Shown: positions 28,113 through 35,903 of the stretch, piece by piece
How the letters are laid out: each line of letters begins with the position of its first letter
How positions within the stretch are numbered: the stretch's first letter is position 1
NCBI GenBank assembly: GCA_036262035.1
Contig: DATAJS010000013.1
Coordinates: 603,447-667,446, forward strand
Reading direction: 5' to 3'
Length of the DNA stretch: 64,000 bases
Origin: Burkholderiales bacterium
Lineage (GTDB): Bacteria; Pseudomonadota; Gammaproteobacteria; Burkholderiales; SG8-41
Notes under the pieces: model-generated
The model's input: only the letters and a program-made list of their open reading frames with translations
Databases searched by the model: none
Told to the model about the DNA's origin: nothing
Made by a program: the position numbers and the translations under genes

Positions 28113-28861
28113 GACGAAGGCTCGTCGACCCAGGGGACCGGCGGCACCTCCATGAACGCGTGTTTCAAGCCGGCCGACCAGATGGCGGTCAGCGCCGTGA
28201 CGTACTTGTCGCCGGGCATGAAGCGGCGCTTGAGCGTCACCTTGCACGCATCGCGCTCGTAGACCAGCAGATCGATCGGCAGTCCCACGCTGAGGTTCGA
28301 GCGCATCGTCGAATCGAAAGACACCATGAACGCCTTGGCGACTTCCTTCATCGGCGTGTCGAATTTCACCACGCGGTCGATGACGGGCTTGCCGTACTTG
28401 GTCTCACCGATCTGGAAGTAGTTCGTCTGGGGCGTCGCCTCGATGAAATTGCCTTCCGGATAGATGCGGTAGAGACGCGGCGTCTTGCTGCCGATCTGTC
28501 CGCCCACGATGAAGCTGCAGTCGATGTCGACGCCGCTCTCCCGCACCGAGTGGTTGCGGGCCGTGACCTCACGCAGCGTCGATCCGACGAGCTCGGCGAC
28601 GTCGTACATCTGCGGCATGCGCAGGATGCCGCCGTCCAGCGCTTCGCCCTTCTCGTTCTTCGAGCGCATCTTGAGCAGCGCGACCACGCTCTGCGTGGTG
28701 GACAGATTGCCGGACGACAGCAGCACGACGACGCGATCGCCGACGGCTTCCCATACCATCATCTTGCCGTAGGTCGCGATATTGTCCGCGCCGGCGCTGG
28801 TGCGTGAATCGGAGGCGAAAACGATGCCCTCCTCGACGAGGGCGGCGACACAGTACGTCAT
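28109..28861 (-). CDS. Anbu (proteasome-like, ancestral beta-subunit) peptidase, 250 aa
   Basis: Proteasome-type N-terminal nucleophile hydrolase of the Anbu family. Sequence starts M-T-Y-C, so Thr2 becomes the catalytic Thr1 after Met removal. ASDSRTS supplies the conserved Asp (D18), and Lys33 follows at the expected place. The length (250 aa) is typical of Anbu and longer than HslV (~175). Known: Anbu assembles into open-helical or ring oligomers, and its physiological substrate is not established. It is the last gene of a four-gene set (ATP-grasp, alpha-E, transglutaminase, Anbu) that recurs across bacteria, though 148 bp separate it from the transglutaminase. No Shine-Dalgarno sequence is obvious. 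It overlaps the convergent amidohydrolase by 4 bp. Confidence 0.93.
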   Translation of the reverse strand: MTYCVAALVEEGIVFASDSRTSAGADNIATYGKMMVWEAVGDRVVVLLSSGNLSTTQSVVALLKMRSKNEKGEALDGGILRMPQMYDVAELVGSTLREVTARNHSVRESGVDIDCSFIVGGQIGSKTPRLYRIYPEGNFIEATPQTNYFQIGETKYGKPVIDRVVKFDTPMKEVAKAFMVSFDSTMRSNLSVGLPIDLLVYERDACKVTLKRRFMPGDKYVTALTAIWSAGLKHAFMEVPPVPWVDEPSS

Positions 28862-29009
28862 TGGGCGATGTGGCGTGCAGGAAAGGTGCCGATGTTACTC
28901 CCGATTGCCGCGCCAGCGGCGATCGATAGGACGTAGCGCCGCCAGGCGCATAAGCGCGCCTTTGCGCGGGGAGGCGCGGCTTCAGCTGCGCCGACCAGCG
29001 GCGTGGAAG
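28862..29009 (-). other. 148-bp gap between transglutaminase and Anbu genes
   Basis: GC-rich and non-coding as far as I can see, with several partly complementary GCGCC/GGCGC stretches but no stem followed by a T-run. It may hold a separate promoter or processing site for the Anbu gene. I see no definite element. Confidence 0.3.
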
Positions 29010-29804
29010 TTACTGCGGAGTCACGACCGCGTGGGCCGACAGGCTCTCCATTCCCCCGCCGGTCCTGACGCCTCGTACGGGTGAGGCTTCGAGGTAATCC
29101 GCGCCGATCGCGAGCCGGATATGGTGAGCGCCCGCGGGCCGGCCGTTCGTGATGTCGAAGCTGCGCCAGCGGTCGACCACCCACGCCTCGGCCCACGCGT
29201 GGCTCGCGACCGCGCTTTCCACGTGCCCCGCGGAGTAGATGTAGCCCGAGACGTAGCGCGCGGGAATGCCGAGATAGCGGCAGCACGCGATGAAGACGTG
29301 CGCGTGATCCTGGCACACGCCGTTGCCCGCAGCGAAGGCTTCGCCCGCCGTCGAATGCACTTCGGTCACGCCGGGCTGGAAAGGAAGGCGCCCGAGTATC
29401 GCGCCCGCGATGTCGCGCAGGCCCGTCAGCGTTCCGGCGCGCCTGCGGAACTGCTCGGCGAACTCGACGAGCGCGGCGTCGGCGTACGTGAGCGCCGTGG
29501 GACGGAGGAAGAGCAGCGGCGAGAGCCTGGGCTCGTCGTCGTACTGCTCGTCGACGGCCGACGAGGTCTCGACGACGCCGCTCGAGCGGATGACGATCTC
29601 CTCGACCGGCTTGTCGATCGTCAGCACGTGCAGGATGTTGCCGTAGCCGTCGGAGAGCTCGAGCGGCCGCGCCGGCGTGTCGAGCCGCCATTCGAGCACG
29701 CGCTGCCGATGGCTGGTCCGCGGCACGAGCCGCAAGTACTGGGTGCTGTAGCGCACCGGGTGCTCGTAGGTGTAGTGCGTCGTATGGTCGATCGAGATTC
29801 TCAT
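29010..29804 (-). CDS. Transglutaminase-like cysteine peptidase family protein (Anbu operon), 264 aa
   Basis: Begins MRISIDHTTHYTYEHPV with the bacterial transglutaminase N-terminal beta domain (PF08379 type, residues 1-85), followed by the transglutaminase core. The catalytic triad is visible: Cys in GNGVCQDHAHVF, His in SHAWAEAWV, Asp in SFDITNGR. No signal peptide, so cytoplasmic. The start ATG 29804 overlaps the stop of the alpha-E gene (ATGA), indicating coupled translation. Family context: in the Anbu operon this enzyme is thought to act as a protease or amidase, or to attach or remove a peptide made by the ATP-grasp partner; this is inference, not shown. The C-terminus (SLSAHAVVTPQ) is normal for the family. 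Confidence 0.92.
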   Translation of the reverse strand: MRISIDHTTHYTYEHPVRYSTQYLRLVPRTSHRQRVLEWRLDTPARPLELSDGYGNILHVLTIDKPVEEIVIRSSGVVETSSAVDEQYDDEPRLSPLLFLRPTALTYADAALVEFAEQFRRRAGTLTGLRDIAGAILGRLPFQPGVTEVHSTAGEAFAAGNGVCQDHAHVFIACCRYLGIPARYVSGYIYSAGHVESAVASHAWAEAWVVDRWRSFDITNGRPAGAHHIRLAIGADYLEASPVRGVRTGGGMESLSAHAVVTPQ

Positions 29805-30739
29805 AGCGCTCCCAGGTAGGCGCGCTGGATGCGCAAGCCGAGCTCGTTGATGTCCTCGAGGAAATCGGTGAGGTACTCGTGCAGCCCGCCGCCGAAGATC
29901 TCCTCGATGTCGCCGTGCACGAGCCGCGCCTGGAGCTCTGCGGCGAGGCGCTTCGCCGGCTGGTCGTTCTGTCCGCGCACGCGATCGAGCGCCTGCATGA
30001 TCTGCTCGAGGCACGCCGCGAGCGAGCGCGGCATGCGCCGGTCGAGGATGAGGAGCTCGGCGACGTTGATGGGGCGGATCTGGTCGCGGTAGATGATGCG
30101 GTAAGTCTCGAAGCTCGACACCGATCTGAGCAGCGCCGCCCACTGGTAGTAATCGAGCGCGCCCCCCACGTCCTCCACGCGCGGCAGCAGGATGTGGTAT
30201 TTCACGTCGAGGATGCGCGCGGTGTCGTCGGCGCGCTCGATGAACGTGCCCAGCCGCGAGAAGTTGAACGCCTCGCCCCGCATAATGGTTCCATACGTGA
30301 CGCCTCGGAAGAGGTGCGAGCGCTCCTTCACCCAGTCGAAGAAGCGCGTCGCGTCGGGGCCTTCCAGGTTCTCGCGCTTGAAGCTCGCGAGCTCGATCCA
30401 GGTCGCGTTCAGCGTCTCCCACATCTCCGACGTGATCTGCCAGCGCACCGCATGCGCGTTGTCGCGGGCGAGCCGGATGCAGGTGTAGATGCTCGACGGA
30501 TTGGTCTCGTCGAGCGCCATGTAGTCGATCAGCGTCTGCAGCGACACGACCTCGTGGCGTTCGAAGAAGCCGCGCGTCGACGCGGTGATGGTGAGCGGCG
30601 CGAGGAGGTTCTGCTGCTGCGTCTCGGGCGTGCTGCAGAGGACGACGTTGGAGGTCACGCCGAGGATGCGCGCCATGTTCTCGGCGCGCTCCATGAAGCG
30701 CGACATCCAGTAGATCAGATCGCCGACGCGCGAGAGCAT
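29801..30739 (-). CDS. Alpha-E domain-containing protein (Anbu operon), 312 aa
   Basis: All-helical protein of the alpha-E family (PF04168), starting MLSRVGDLIYWMSRFMERAENMAR, the family's hallmark N-terminus with the conserved RxxE-N-AR motif. A second ERADDTARILDVKYH helix (around residue 160) repeats this pattern. The biochemical function is unknown; it is nearly always encoded with circularly permuted ATP-grasp and transglutaminase genes and is assumed to be their partner. It starts 13 bp after the ATP-grasp stop and overlaps the transglutaminase start by 4 bp, so the three form one translationally coupled operon. Confidence 0.92.
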   Translation of the reverse strand: MLSRVGDLIYWMSRFMERAENMARILGVTSNVVLCSTPETQQQNLLAPLTITASTRGFFERHEVVSLQTLIDYMALDETNPSSIYTCIRLARDNAHAVRWQITSEMWETLNATWIELASFKRENLEGPDATRFFDWVKERSHLFRGVTYGTIMRGEAFNFSRLGTFIERADDTARILDVKYHILLPRVEDVGGALDYYQWAALLRSVSSFETYRIIYRDQIRPINVAELLILDRRMPRSLAACLEQIMQALDRVRGQNDQPAKRLAAELQARLVHGDIEEIFGGGLHEYLTDFLEDINELGLRIQRAYLGAL

Positions 30740-30752
30740 CAGGCCCCCGCCG

Positions 30753-32153
30753 TCACGCGGTCACCCACGTGTCCTTGGTCCCTCCGCCCTGCGACGAATT
30801 CACCACGAGCGAGCCTTCGTTGAGCGCGACGCGGGTGAGACCGCCGGGCACCAGCTTGCACTCGCGTCCGCACAGCACGAACGGCCGCAGGTCGACGTGG
30901 CGCGGTGCTACGCCGTTCTGCACGAAGGTCGGACACGTCGAGAGCGAGAGCGTGGGCTGCGCGATATAGTTCGCGGGATGGGACTGGATGCGCTGCCTGA
31001 ACTCTTCGATCTGCTCGCGCGACGCGGTGGGCCCGATCAGCATGCCGTAGCCGCCCGAGCCCTGCACTTCCTTCACCACGAGCTCCGGCAGGCGCTCGAG
31101 CGCGTACGCGAGGTCCTCGGGCTTGCGCAGCTGCCAAGTCGGCACGTTGCGCAGTATCGGCTCCTCGCCGAGATAGAAGCGGATCATCTCGGGCACGTAC
31201 GGATAGGTCGACTTGTCGTCGGCGACTCCGGTGCCGATCGCGTTGGCGATACCGACGTTGCCCGCCCGATACGCGGCGAGCAATCCCGGCACGCCGAGCA
31301 CCGAATCGGGACGGAAGGCGAGCGGATCGAGGAACGGATCGTCGAGTCGGCGATAGATCACGTCGACGCGCTGGTGGCCGCTCGTGGTGTGCATGTAGAT
31401 CTGCGCGTCCCTGACGAAGAGGTCGGCCGCCTCCACGAGCTCGACACCCATCTGCTGCGCGAGGAAGGCGTGCTCGAAATACGCGCTGTTGTACTGGCCG
31501 GGCGTGAGCACGACGACCGTCGGCTCGCGCACCCCCTGCGGCGCGTTGTTGCGCAAGGCTTCCAGCAGGAGCTGCGGGTAGTGCTCGACCGGCCGCACGT
31601 TGTACTGCTCGAAGAGCTCGGGGAACAGCCGCATCATCATGCGGCGGTTCTCGAGCATGTACGAAACGCCCGACGGGGTGCGCAGATTGTCCTCGAGCAC
31701 GTAATATTCGCCGTCGTCGTTGCGGACGATGTCGATCCCGGCGATGTGGCAGTAGACGTCGTTGGGCACGTTCACGCCGACCATCGCGACCTGGTAGGCC
31801 TCGTGCGTGAGCACGTGCTCGGCCGGAATGACGCCGGCGCGCAGAATGTCCTGGCCGTGGTAGATATCGTGCAGGAAACGGTTGAGCGCGGTCACGCGCT
31901 GCTTGACCCCGCGCTCGAGCACGTCCCACTCGTCGACCGGAATGATGCGAGGGATGGCGTCGAACGGGATCAGGCGCTCGCTGCCGGCTTCGTCGCCGTA
32001 GACCGCGAACGTGATGCCGACGCGATGGAACAGCAGATCGGCTTCGCGCCGCTTCTCCTCGACGACGTCGGGCGGCATGGTGGAGAGCCAGCGCTCGAGC
32101 GCCGCGTAGTGACCGCGGATCTCGCCGGGCTTGCCGTACATCTCGTCGTACAT
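30753..32153 (-). CDS. Circularly permuted ATP-grasp protein (type 2, Anbu operon), 466 aa
   Basis: Circularly permuted ATP-grasp ligase (PF14403 type). Visible family blocks: MYGKPGEIRGHYA at the start, GIDIVRNDDGEYYVLEDN (acidic metal/ATP region), GVSYMLENR, VVLTPGQYNSAYFEH, IGTGVADDKSTYPYVPEM, and the C-terminal VKEVQGSGGYGMLIGP plus STCPTFVQNG. Such enzymes are expected to form an amide bond on a carboxylate using ATP; the peptide product in Anbu operons is unknown. ATG 32153 was chosen because homology begins there and GGAG lies just upstream. The frame is open 48 residues further upstream, but that part is basic and not family-like. First gene of the operon; divergent from the phosphatidyltransferase gene with a 174-bp gap. 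Confidence 0.92.
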   Translation of the reverse strand: MYDEMYGKPGEIRGHYAALERWLSTMPPDVVEEKRREADLLFHRVGITFAVYGDEAGSERLIPFDAIPRIIPVDEWDVLERGVKQRVTALNRFLHDIYHGQDILRAGVIPAEHVLTHEAYQVAMVGVNVPNDVYCHIAGIDIVRNDDGEYYVLEDNLRTPSGVSYMLENRRMMMRLFPELFEQYNVRPVEHYPQLLLEALRNNAPQGVREPTVVVLTPGQYNSAYFEHAFLAQQMGVELVEAADLFVRDAQIYMHTTSGHQRVDVIYRRLDDPFLDPLAFRPDSVLGVPGLLAAYRAGNVGIANAIGTGVADDKSTYPYVPEMIRFYLGEEPILRNVPTWQLRKPEDLAYALERLPELVVKEVQGSGGYGMLIGPTASREQIEEFRQRIQSHPANYIAQPTLSLSTCPTFVQNGVAPRHVDLRPFVLCGRECKLVPGGLTRVALNEGSLVVNSSQGGGTKDTWVTA

Positions 32154-32327
32154 CGTCTCCGCCCTTTTTCGGCGCGTCTCGCGTGATCGAGACGCCTTTT
32201 GAGCAAGGCTTATGCCAGAGACAAAAAGTTCGCCCCGTCCGATGCTCGAGAGCAGCCGCACCGCGCGCCGGCACCATCGCGGTGCGCACGGCACCATAGC
32301 TGCAGTCTAGCGGATTCGCGATCGGCC
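32154..32327. promoter_or_regulatory. Divergent promoter region between Anbu operon and phosphatidyltransferase gene
   Basis: 174 bp between divergent starts, which must include the promoter of the four-gene Anbu operon. A moderately A/T-rich stretch lies near 32205-32235. I cannot assign a -35/-10 pair or operator with confidence. Confidence 0.35.
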
Positions 32328-32885
32328 ATGCTCAACATCCCGAACCTCATCACGATCTTGCGCCTCGCGCTGGTGCCGCTGCTCGCGTGGCTGCTGCTGG
32401 AGCGCAGCTATGGCGGGGCGATCGCGGTCTTCAGTGCGGCGGCGCTGAGCGATGCGCTCGACGGCTACATCGCACGGCGCTACGCGCTCGCGTCCCGGCT
32501 CGGCGCGACGCTCGACCCGGTGGCCGACAAGGTCGCGATGTTCACGGCCGCGGTGCTGCTCGCGTGGCAGCGCGAGCTTCCGCTGTGGCTCGGCTGCGCG
32601 ATCGTGCTGCGCGACGTCGTGATCGTCGGCGGAGTCATTGCGTACCGCGCCATCATCGGGGCACTCGAGATGACGCCTACCCGACTTTCGAAGGTGAACA
32701 CCACGCTCGAGTTCGCCGTCCTGCTCTTGACCATGGCGGTTGCGGCGGGCTGGCCGGCGCGCGGTGCCTGGCTCGATGCGTGCTTCGTCGTGGTGGGAGT
32801 GACCGTCGTGCTCTCGGGCGTGCAGTACGTGTGGGTGTGGGGACGCAAGGCCGCGACGAAGCACGACCGGCGGGTGAAGACATGA
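32328..32885 (+). CDS. CDP-alcohol phosphatidyltransferase family membrane protein, 185 aa
   Basis: Integral membrane enzyme of PF01066 (PgsA-like). The full catalytic signature DG-x2-AR-x8-G-x3-D-x3-D is present as DGYIARRYALASRLGATLDPVAD (residues about 44-66), including all metal and CDP-binding Asp residues. The start NIPNLITILRLALVPL is typical of PgsA-like enzymes, and four to five further hydrophobic helices follow. Expected reaction: transfer of a phosphatidyl group from CDP-diacylglycerol to an alcohol such as glycerol-3-phosphate. It may be a second copy rather than the housekeeping PgsA, since no uvrC neighbour is seen. ATG 32328 begins the homology; upstream in-frame sequence is not conserved-looking. 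Its stop overlaps the next start (ATGA). Confidence 0.88.
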   Translation: MLNIPNLITILRLALVPLLAWLLLERSYGGAIAVFSAAALSDALDGYIARRYALASRLGATLDPVADKVAMFTAAVLLAWQRELPLWLGCAIVLRDVVIVGGVIAYRAIIGALEMTPTRLSKVNTTLEFAVLLLTMAVAAGWPARGAWLDACFVVVGVTVVLSGVQYVWVWGRKAATKHDRRVKT

Positions 32886-33508
32886 CGCGAGCCGCGCAAG
32901 GCGCGCTGCTCGCCCACCAGGACGTGCTCGCGCGCTGCCGGCGCTGCCCGCGCATGCAGAGCACGCCCGTCATCGGCAACCCGGTGCTGTCCAAAGTGCT
33001 GCTCGTCGGCCAGGCGCCGGGACCGAAAGAGCCTGCGATCGGCAAGCCGTTCGCATGGACTGCGGGCAAGCAGCTCTTCAAGTGGTTCGGCGGCATCGGT
33101 CTCGACGAACAAGGGTTCCGCGGCCGCGTCTACATGGCGGCGGTGTGCCGCTGCTTTCCCGGCAAGCGCCCGACCGGCGGCGATCGCGTGCCCGATCCCG
33201 ACGAAGTGGCGAACTGCGCGTCGTGGCTGGACGCGGAGTTCGCGCTGTTGAAGCCGAAGCTCGTCATTCCGGTCGGCAAGCTCGCGATCGCGCAGTTCAT
33301 GCCGGTCGACAAGCTCGACGGCGTGGTCGGCAAGCTCCATCGCGGCAAGCGCAACGGCCTTTCCTTCGATCTCGCTCCACTGCCCCATCCGTCCGGCGCG
33401 TCGACCTGGCAGCACGTGGAGCCGGGGAAGACCTTGCTCCGGCACGCGCTCGCGCTGATCGCAGCGCATCCTGCCTGGCAGGCGTGCATCTCACGGCGCG
33501 TACGCTAG
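32882..33508 (+). CDS. Uracil-DNA glycosylase family protein with probable Fe-S cluster (UDG family 4/5-like), 208 aa
   Basis: Contains the UDG motif 1 GQAPGPKE (about residue 43), then FAWTAGKQLFKWF, and the C-terminal motif PHPSG, as in family 4/5 uracil-DNA glycosylases. Four cysteines fit a 4Fe-4S site: CRRC near residue 19, one in VCRCFPGKRP and one in VANCASW. The reaction is excision of uracil from DNA. A related subgroup (UdgX-like) covalently traps uracil DNA; its KRRIH loop is not seen here (HPSG is followed by ASTWQH). The gene overlaps the phosphatidyltransferase by 4 bp (ATGA), so the two are translated together. A Bug gene follows 30 bp downstream. Confidence 0.86.
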   Translation: MTRAAQGALLAHQDVLARCRRCPRMQSTPVIGNPVLSKVLLVGQAPGPKEPAIGKPFAWTAGKQLFKWFGGIGLDEQGFRGRVYMAAVCRCFPGKRPTGGDRVPDPDEVANCASWLDAEFALLKPKLVIPVGKLAIAQFMPVDKLDGVVGKLHRGKRNGLSFDLAPLPHPSGASTWQHVEPGKTLLRHALALIAAHPAWQACISRRVR

Positions 33509-33538
33509 ACTCGCTGCACAACACCGAGGAGGAAGAGA

Positions 33539-34513
33539 ATGGCAATGCACAAGGTTGCGTACGCTTCGTGCGCGCTCGTCCTGACGCTCGCTGCCGGCGC
33601 CGCTGCCGCGGCACAATCCGTGGAATACCCGACGCGGCCGATACGCTACCTCGTCGGCTTCGCCCCGGGCGGCATCAACGACATCATGGCGCGCATCGTC
33701 GGGCAGAAGCTGCACGAAGCGTGGGGACAGCAGGTCATCGTCGACAATCGCCCCGGCGCGGGCGGGAACCTCGCCGCGGAGCTGCTCGCGCGGTCGACGC
33801 CGGACGGCTACACCTTCATGAACATCAGCACGGCGCACGCGATCTCGCAAACCCTGTACACGCGTCTCAACTACAAGCTCGAGCGCGATCTCACGCCGGT
33901 CGTGGTGCTCGGCAACTCACCGCTCATCATGGTCGTCAACGCCGGGCTGCCGGTGAAGACCGTGCCGGAGCTCGTCGAGCTCGCCAAGAAGCGCAAGCTC
34001 ATCTACGCCTCGGGCGGCGCCGGCGTCATCAGTCACCTCGGCATGGAGATGTTCAAGGTCGCGGCGAAGATCGACGTCACGCACGTGCCGTTCAAGGGCG
34101 TCGGACCGGCGGTGCCGGCGCTGATGTCGGGCGAAGCGCACATGATGATGAACGCGATTCCCGAGCTGCTGCCGTACACCAAGGACGGAAAGCTGCGCGT
34201 CATCGGCTCGCTCACCGAGAAGCGCCACCCCTTCATTCCGGACGTGCCGACCTTCATCGAGCAGGGCTACAAGGACTTCGTGATGGGCAACTGGACCGGC
34301 ATCGTCGCGCCGGCCGGCACGCCCAAGGCGATCGTCGACAAGCTCTCGACCCAGATCACCAAGATCATCCGTGCCCCCGAGATGAGCAAGAAGCTGCTGG
34401 ACATGGGCGTCGACCCGCTGGGCGGGACGCCGGCGGAGTTCGGCAAGCTGATCCACTCGGAGACGATTCGTTTCGGGAAGGCGGTGCGCGATTCGGGAGC
34501 GAAGGCCGACTGA
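33539..34513 (+). CDS. Bug/TctC-family periplasmic substrate-binding protein, 324 aa
   Basis: Strong GAGGAGGAAG ribosome-binding site before ATG 33539. Signal peptide MAMHKVAYAS + hydrophobic ALVLTLAAGAAAA, cleaved near AAA-QSVEYP. Family blocks: IRYLVGFAPGGINDIMAR, VIVDNRPGAGGNL, TPDGYTFMN, ASGGAGVISHLG, VPFKGVGPAVPALMSGE and SLTEKRHPFIPDVPT. The pocket loop is Gly-Gly-Ile rather than the more common Gly-Gly-Thr/Ser, and it has a Met-rich strand (HMMMNAIPE), so ligand choice may differ from its neighbours. No TctA/TctB gene is nearby. Confidence 0.93.
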   Translation: MAMHKVAYASCALVLTLAAGAAAAAQSVEYPTRPIRYLVGFAPGGINDIMARIVGQKLHEAWGQQVIVDNRPGAGGNLAAELLARSTPDGYTFMNISTAHAISQTLYTRLNYKLERDLTPVVVLGNSPLIMVVNAGLPVKTVPELVELAKKRKLIYASGGAGVISHLGMEMFKVAAKIDVTHVPFKGVGPAVPALMSGEAHMMMNAIPELLPYTKDGKLRVIGSLTEKRHPFIPDVPTFIEQGYKDFVMGNWTGIVAPAGTPKAIVDKLSTQITKIIRAPEMSKKLLDMGVDPLGGTPAEFGKLIHSETIRFGKAVRDSGAKAD

Positions 34514-34709
34514 GGATCAAAGCAGGTAGGGACAAGGACGCGAAGGGAAACAAAGGGCGCAAAGAAAGGCCGATTACTCGAAAAGCAAAAGCAGACCAAG
34601 GTGAAGGGCAAGGAGGGCAAGCGGCTCAAAGGTCGATCGTGGTGACGCTTCGGCCGGGACCGCTGAGGGCGCGGCAGTATACTGGCCTCCCGCCCCATGC
34701 AGCGCCCAC
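34514..34709. repeat. Intergenic AAAGGG-rich repeat-like spacer before the ChaN-PDZ gene
   Basis: Between 34530 and 34640 the plus strand is strongly purine-biased, with repeated ACGCGAAGGGAAACAAAGGGCG-like words, and reads as a decayed short-repeat element. The last 60 bp contain the start region of the next gene. No stem with a T-run was seen. Confidence 0.4.
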
Positions 34710-35903
34710 ATGAATCTCAAAGCCCTTCCCGCGGTCCTGCTTGCGAGTGCGCTCGGCATCGCGTCCCACGCCGCTGAAGCTGCGACTCCGAAACCGGCCT
34801 GCCTCGCCCCTGCGAAGTGGTACGCGCTCGACGCGGCGAAACCGCGCGCGATCGACGAAGCGAAGATCGTCGCGGAGATGGCCCAGCGCGACGTGGTCCT
34901 GCTCGGCGAGCATCACGACGAGAACGACCATCACCAGTGGCAGCTCCACACGCTCGCCGCGCTGCACGCGGTGCGTCCCGACATGGTGATCGGCTTCGAA
35001 GCGTTCCCGCGACGCGTGCAGCCGGTGCTCGATCGATGGGTCGCCGGCGAGCTCGATCCCGCGCGTTTCCTGCGCGAGGTCGAATGGGAGAAGGTGTGGA
35101 ACCTGCCACCCGATCTCTATATGCCGCTCTTCCAGTTCGCGCGCATCAAGCGCATCCCGATGGTCGCGCTGAACGTCGAGAAGTCGCTCACCGAAGCGAT
35201 CGCCGCCAAAGGCTGGGATGCGATCGACTCGAAGCAGCGTGAAGGCGTGTCGCGCGCGGCGCCGCCTGTCGCGGAGTACGAAGAGCACCTGTTCAACGTG
35301 TTCAAGGAGCACGGCGCTGCGCGCAGCGGCAAGGGCACGCTCGACAAGAGCGACCGTCGCTTTCGCAACTTCGTCGAAGCGCAGGGCACGTGGGACCGCG
35401 CGATGGCCGAAGCGCTCGCCGCGCGCGTGAAGCGGGAGGGCAACACCCGACCGCTCGCCGTCGGCATCATGGGCGCCGGCCACGTGCGCGGAGGCTACGG
35501 CGTGGCGCATCAGCTGCGCGACCTCGGCGTAACGCGCGTCGGCACCCTGCTGCCGCTCGACGCCACCGCCGAATGCGCCGACATCAAGACCGCAATGGCC
35601 GACGCGGGGTTCGTGCTGCCGGCGGTGCCGCGCAGCGCGCTGCCTCCGCCGCGCCTCGGGGTGCGGCTCGAGCTCAAGGACAAGTCGGTGACCATCGCGA
35701 ACATCGAGAAAGGCAGCCTCGCCGAGAAGAGCGGCCTCAATGCCGGCGACGTGGTCCTCATGGTCGCAGGCACGCCCGCGGTATCGATCGCCGATGTGGT
35801 CGGCGCGGTGCGCAGCTCGCCGCCCGGCACGTGGCTGCCGCTGCAGGTGAGGCGCGGCACGAGCACGCTGGACCTCGTCGTCAAGTTCCCGCCCAGGGCA
35901 TGA
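34710..35903 (+). CDS. ChaN-family haem/iron-associated protein fused to a C-terminal PDZ domain, 397 aa
   Basis: An exported protein: signal peptide MNLKALPAVLLASALGIASHAAEA, no lipobox Cys at the cleavage site. Residues about 40-275 form the ChaN/haem-binding domain (PF04187), with VVLLGEHHDENDHHQWQ at the start, GFEAFPRRVQPVLDRW, and the C-terminal GIMGAGHVRGGYGVAHQL. The family binds haem at the surface, sometimes with a predicted hydrolase fold. Residues about 310-395 form a PDZ domain (IEKGSLAEKSGLNAGDVVLMV), a fusion seen in some proteobacteria and suggesting a partner peptide or protease. The following M1-type peptidase overlaps by 4 bp (ATGA), so the PDZ may serve that enzyme. Role in haem or iron uptake is inference only. 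Confidence 0.87.
   Translation: MNLKALPAVLLASALGIASHAAEAATPKPACLAPAKWYALDAAKPRAIDEAKIVAEMAQRDVVLLGEHHDENDHHQWQLHTLAALHAVRPDMVIGFEAFPRRVQPVLDRWVAGELDPARFLREVEWEKVWNLPPDLYMPLFQFARIKRIPMVALNVEKSLTEAIAAKGWDAIDSKQREGVSRAAPPVAEYEEHLFNVFKEHGAARSGKGTLDKSDRRFRNFVEAQGTWDRAMAEALAARVKREGNTRPLAVGIMGAGHVRGGYGVAHQLRDLGVTRVGTLLPLDATAECADIKTAMADAGFVLPAVPRSALPPPRLGVRLELKDKSVTIANIEKGSLAEKSGLNAGDVVLMVAGTPAVSIADVVGAVRSSPPGTWLPLQVRRGTSTLDLVVKFPPRA

Noticed and set aside
32882..33508. UdgX-type covalent uracil trap
   Set aside because: The KRRIH loop after the terminal HPS motif is absent; HPSGASTWQH fits ordinary family 4/5 enzymes.
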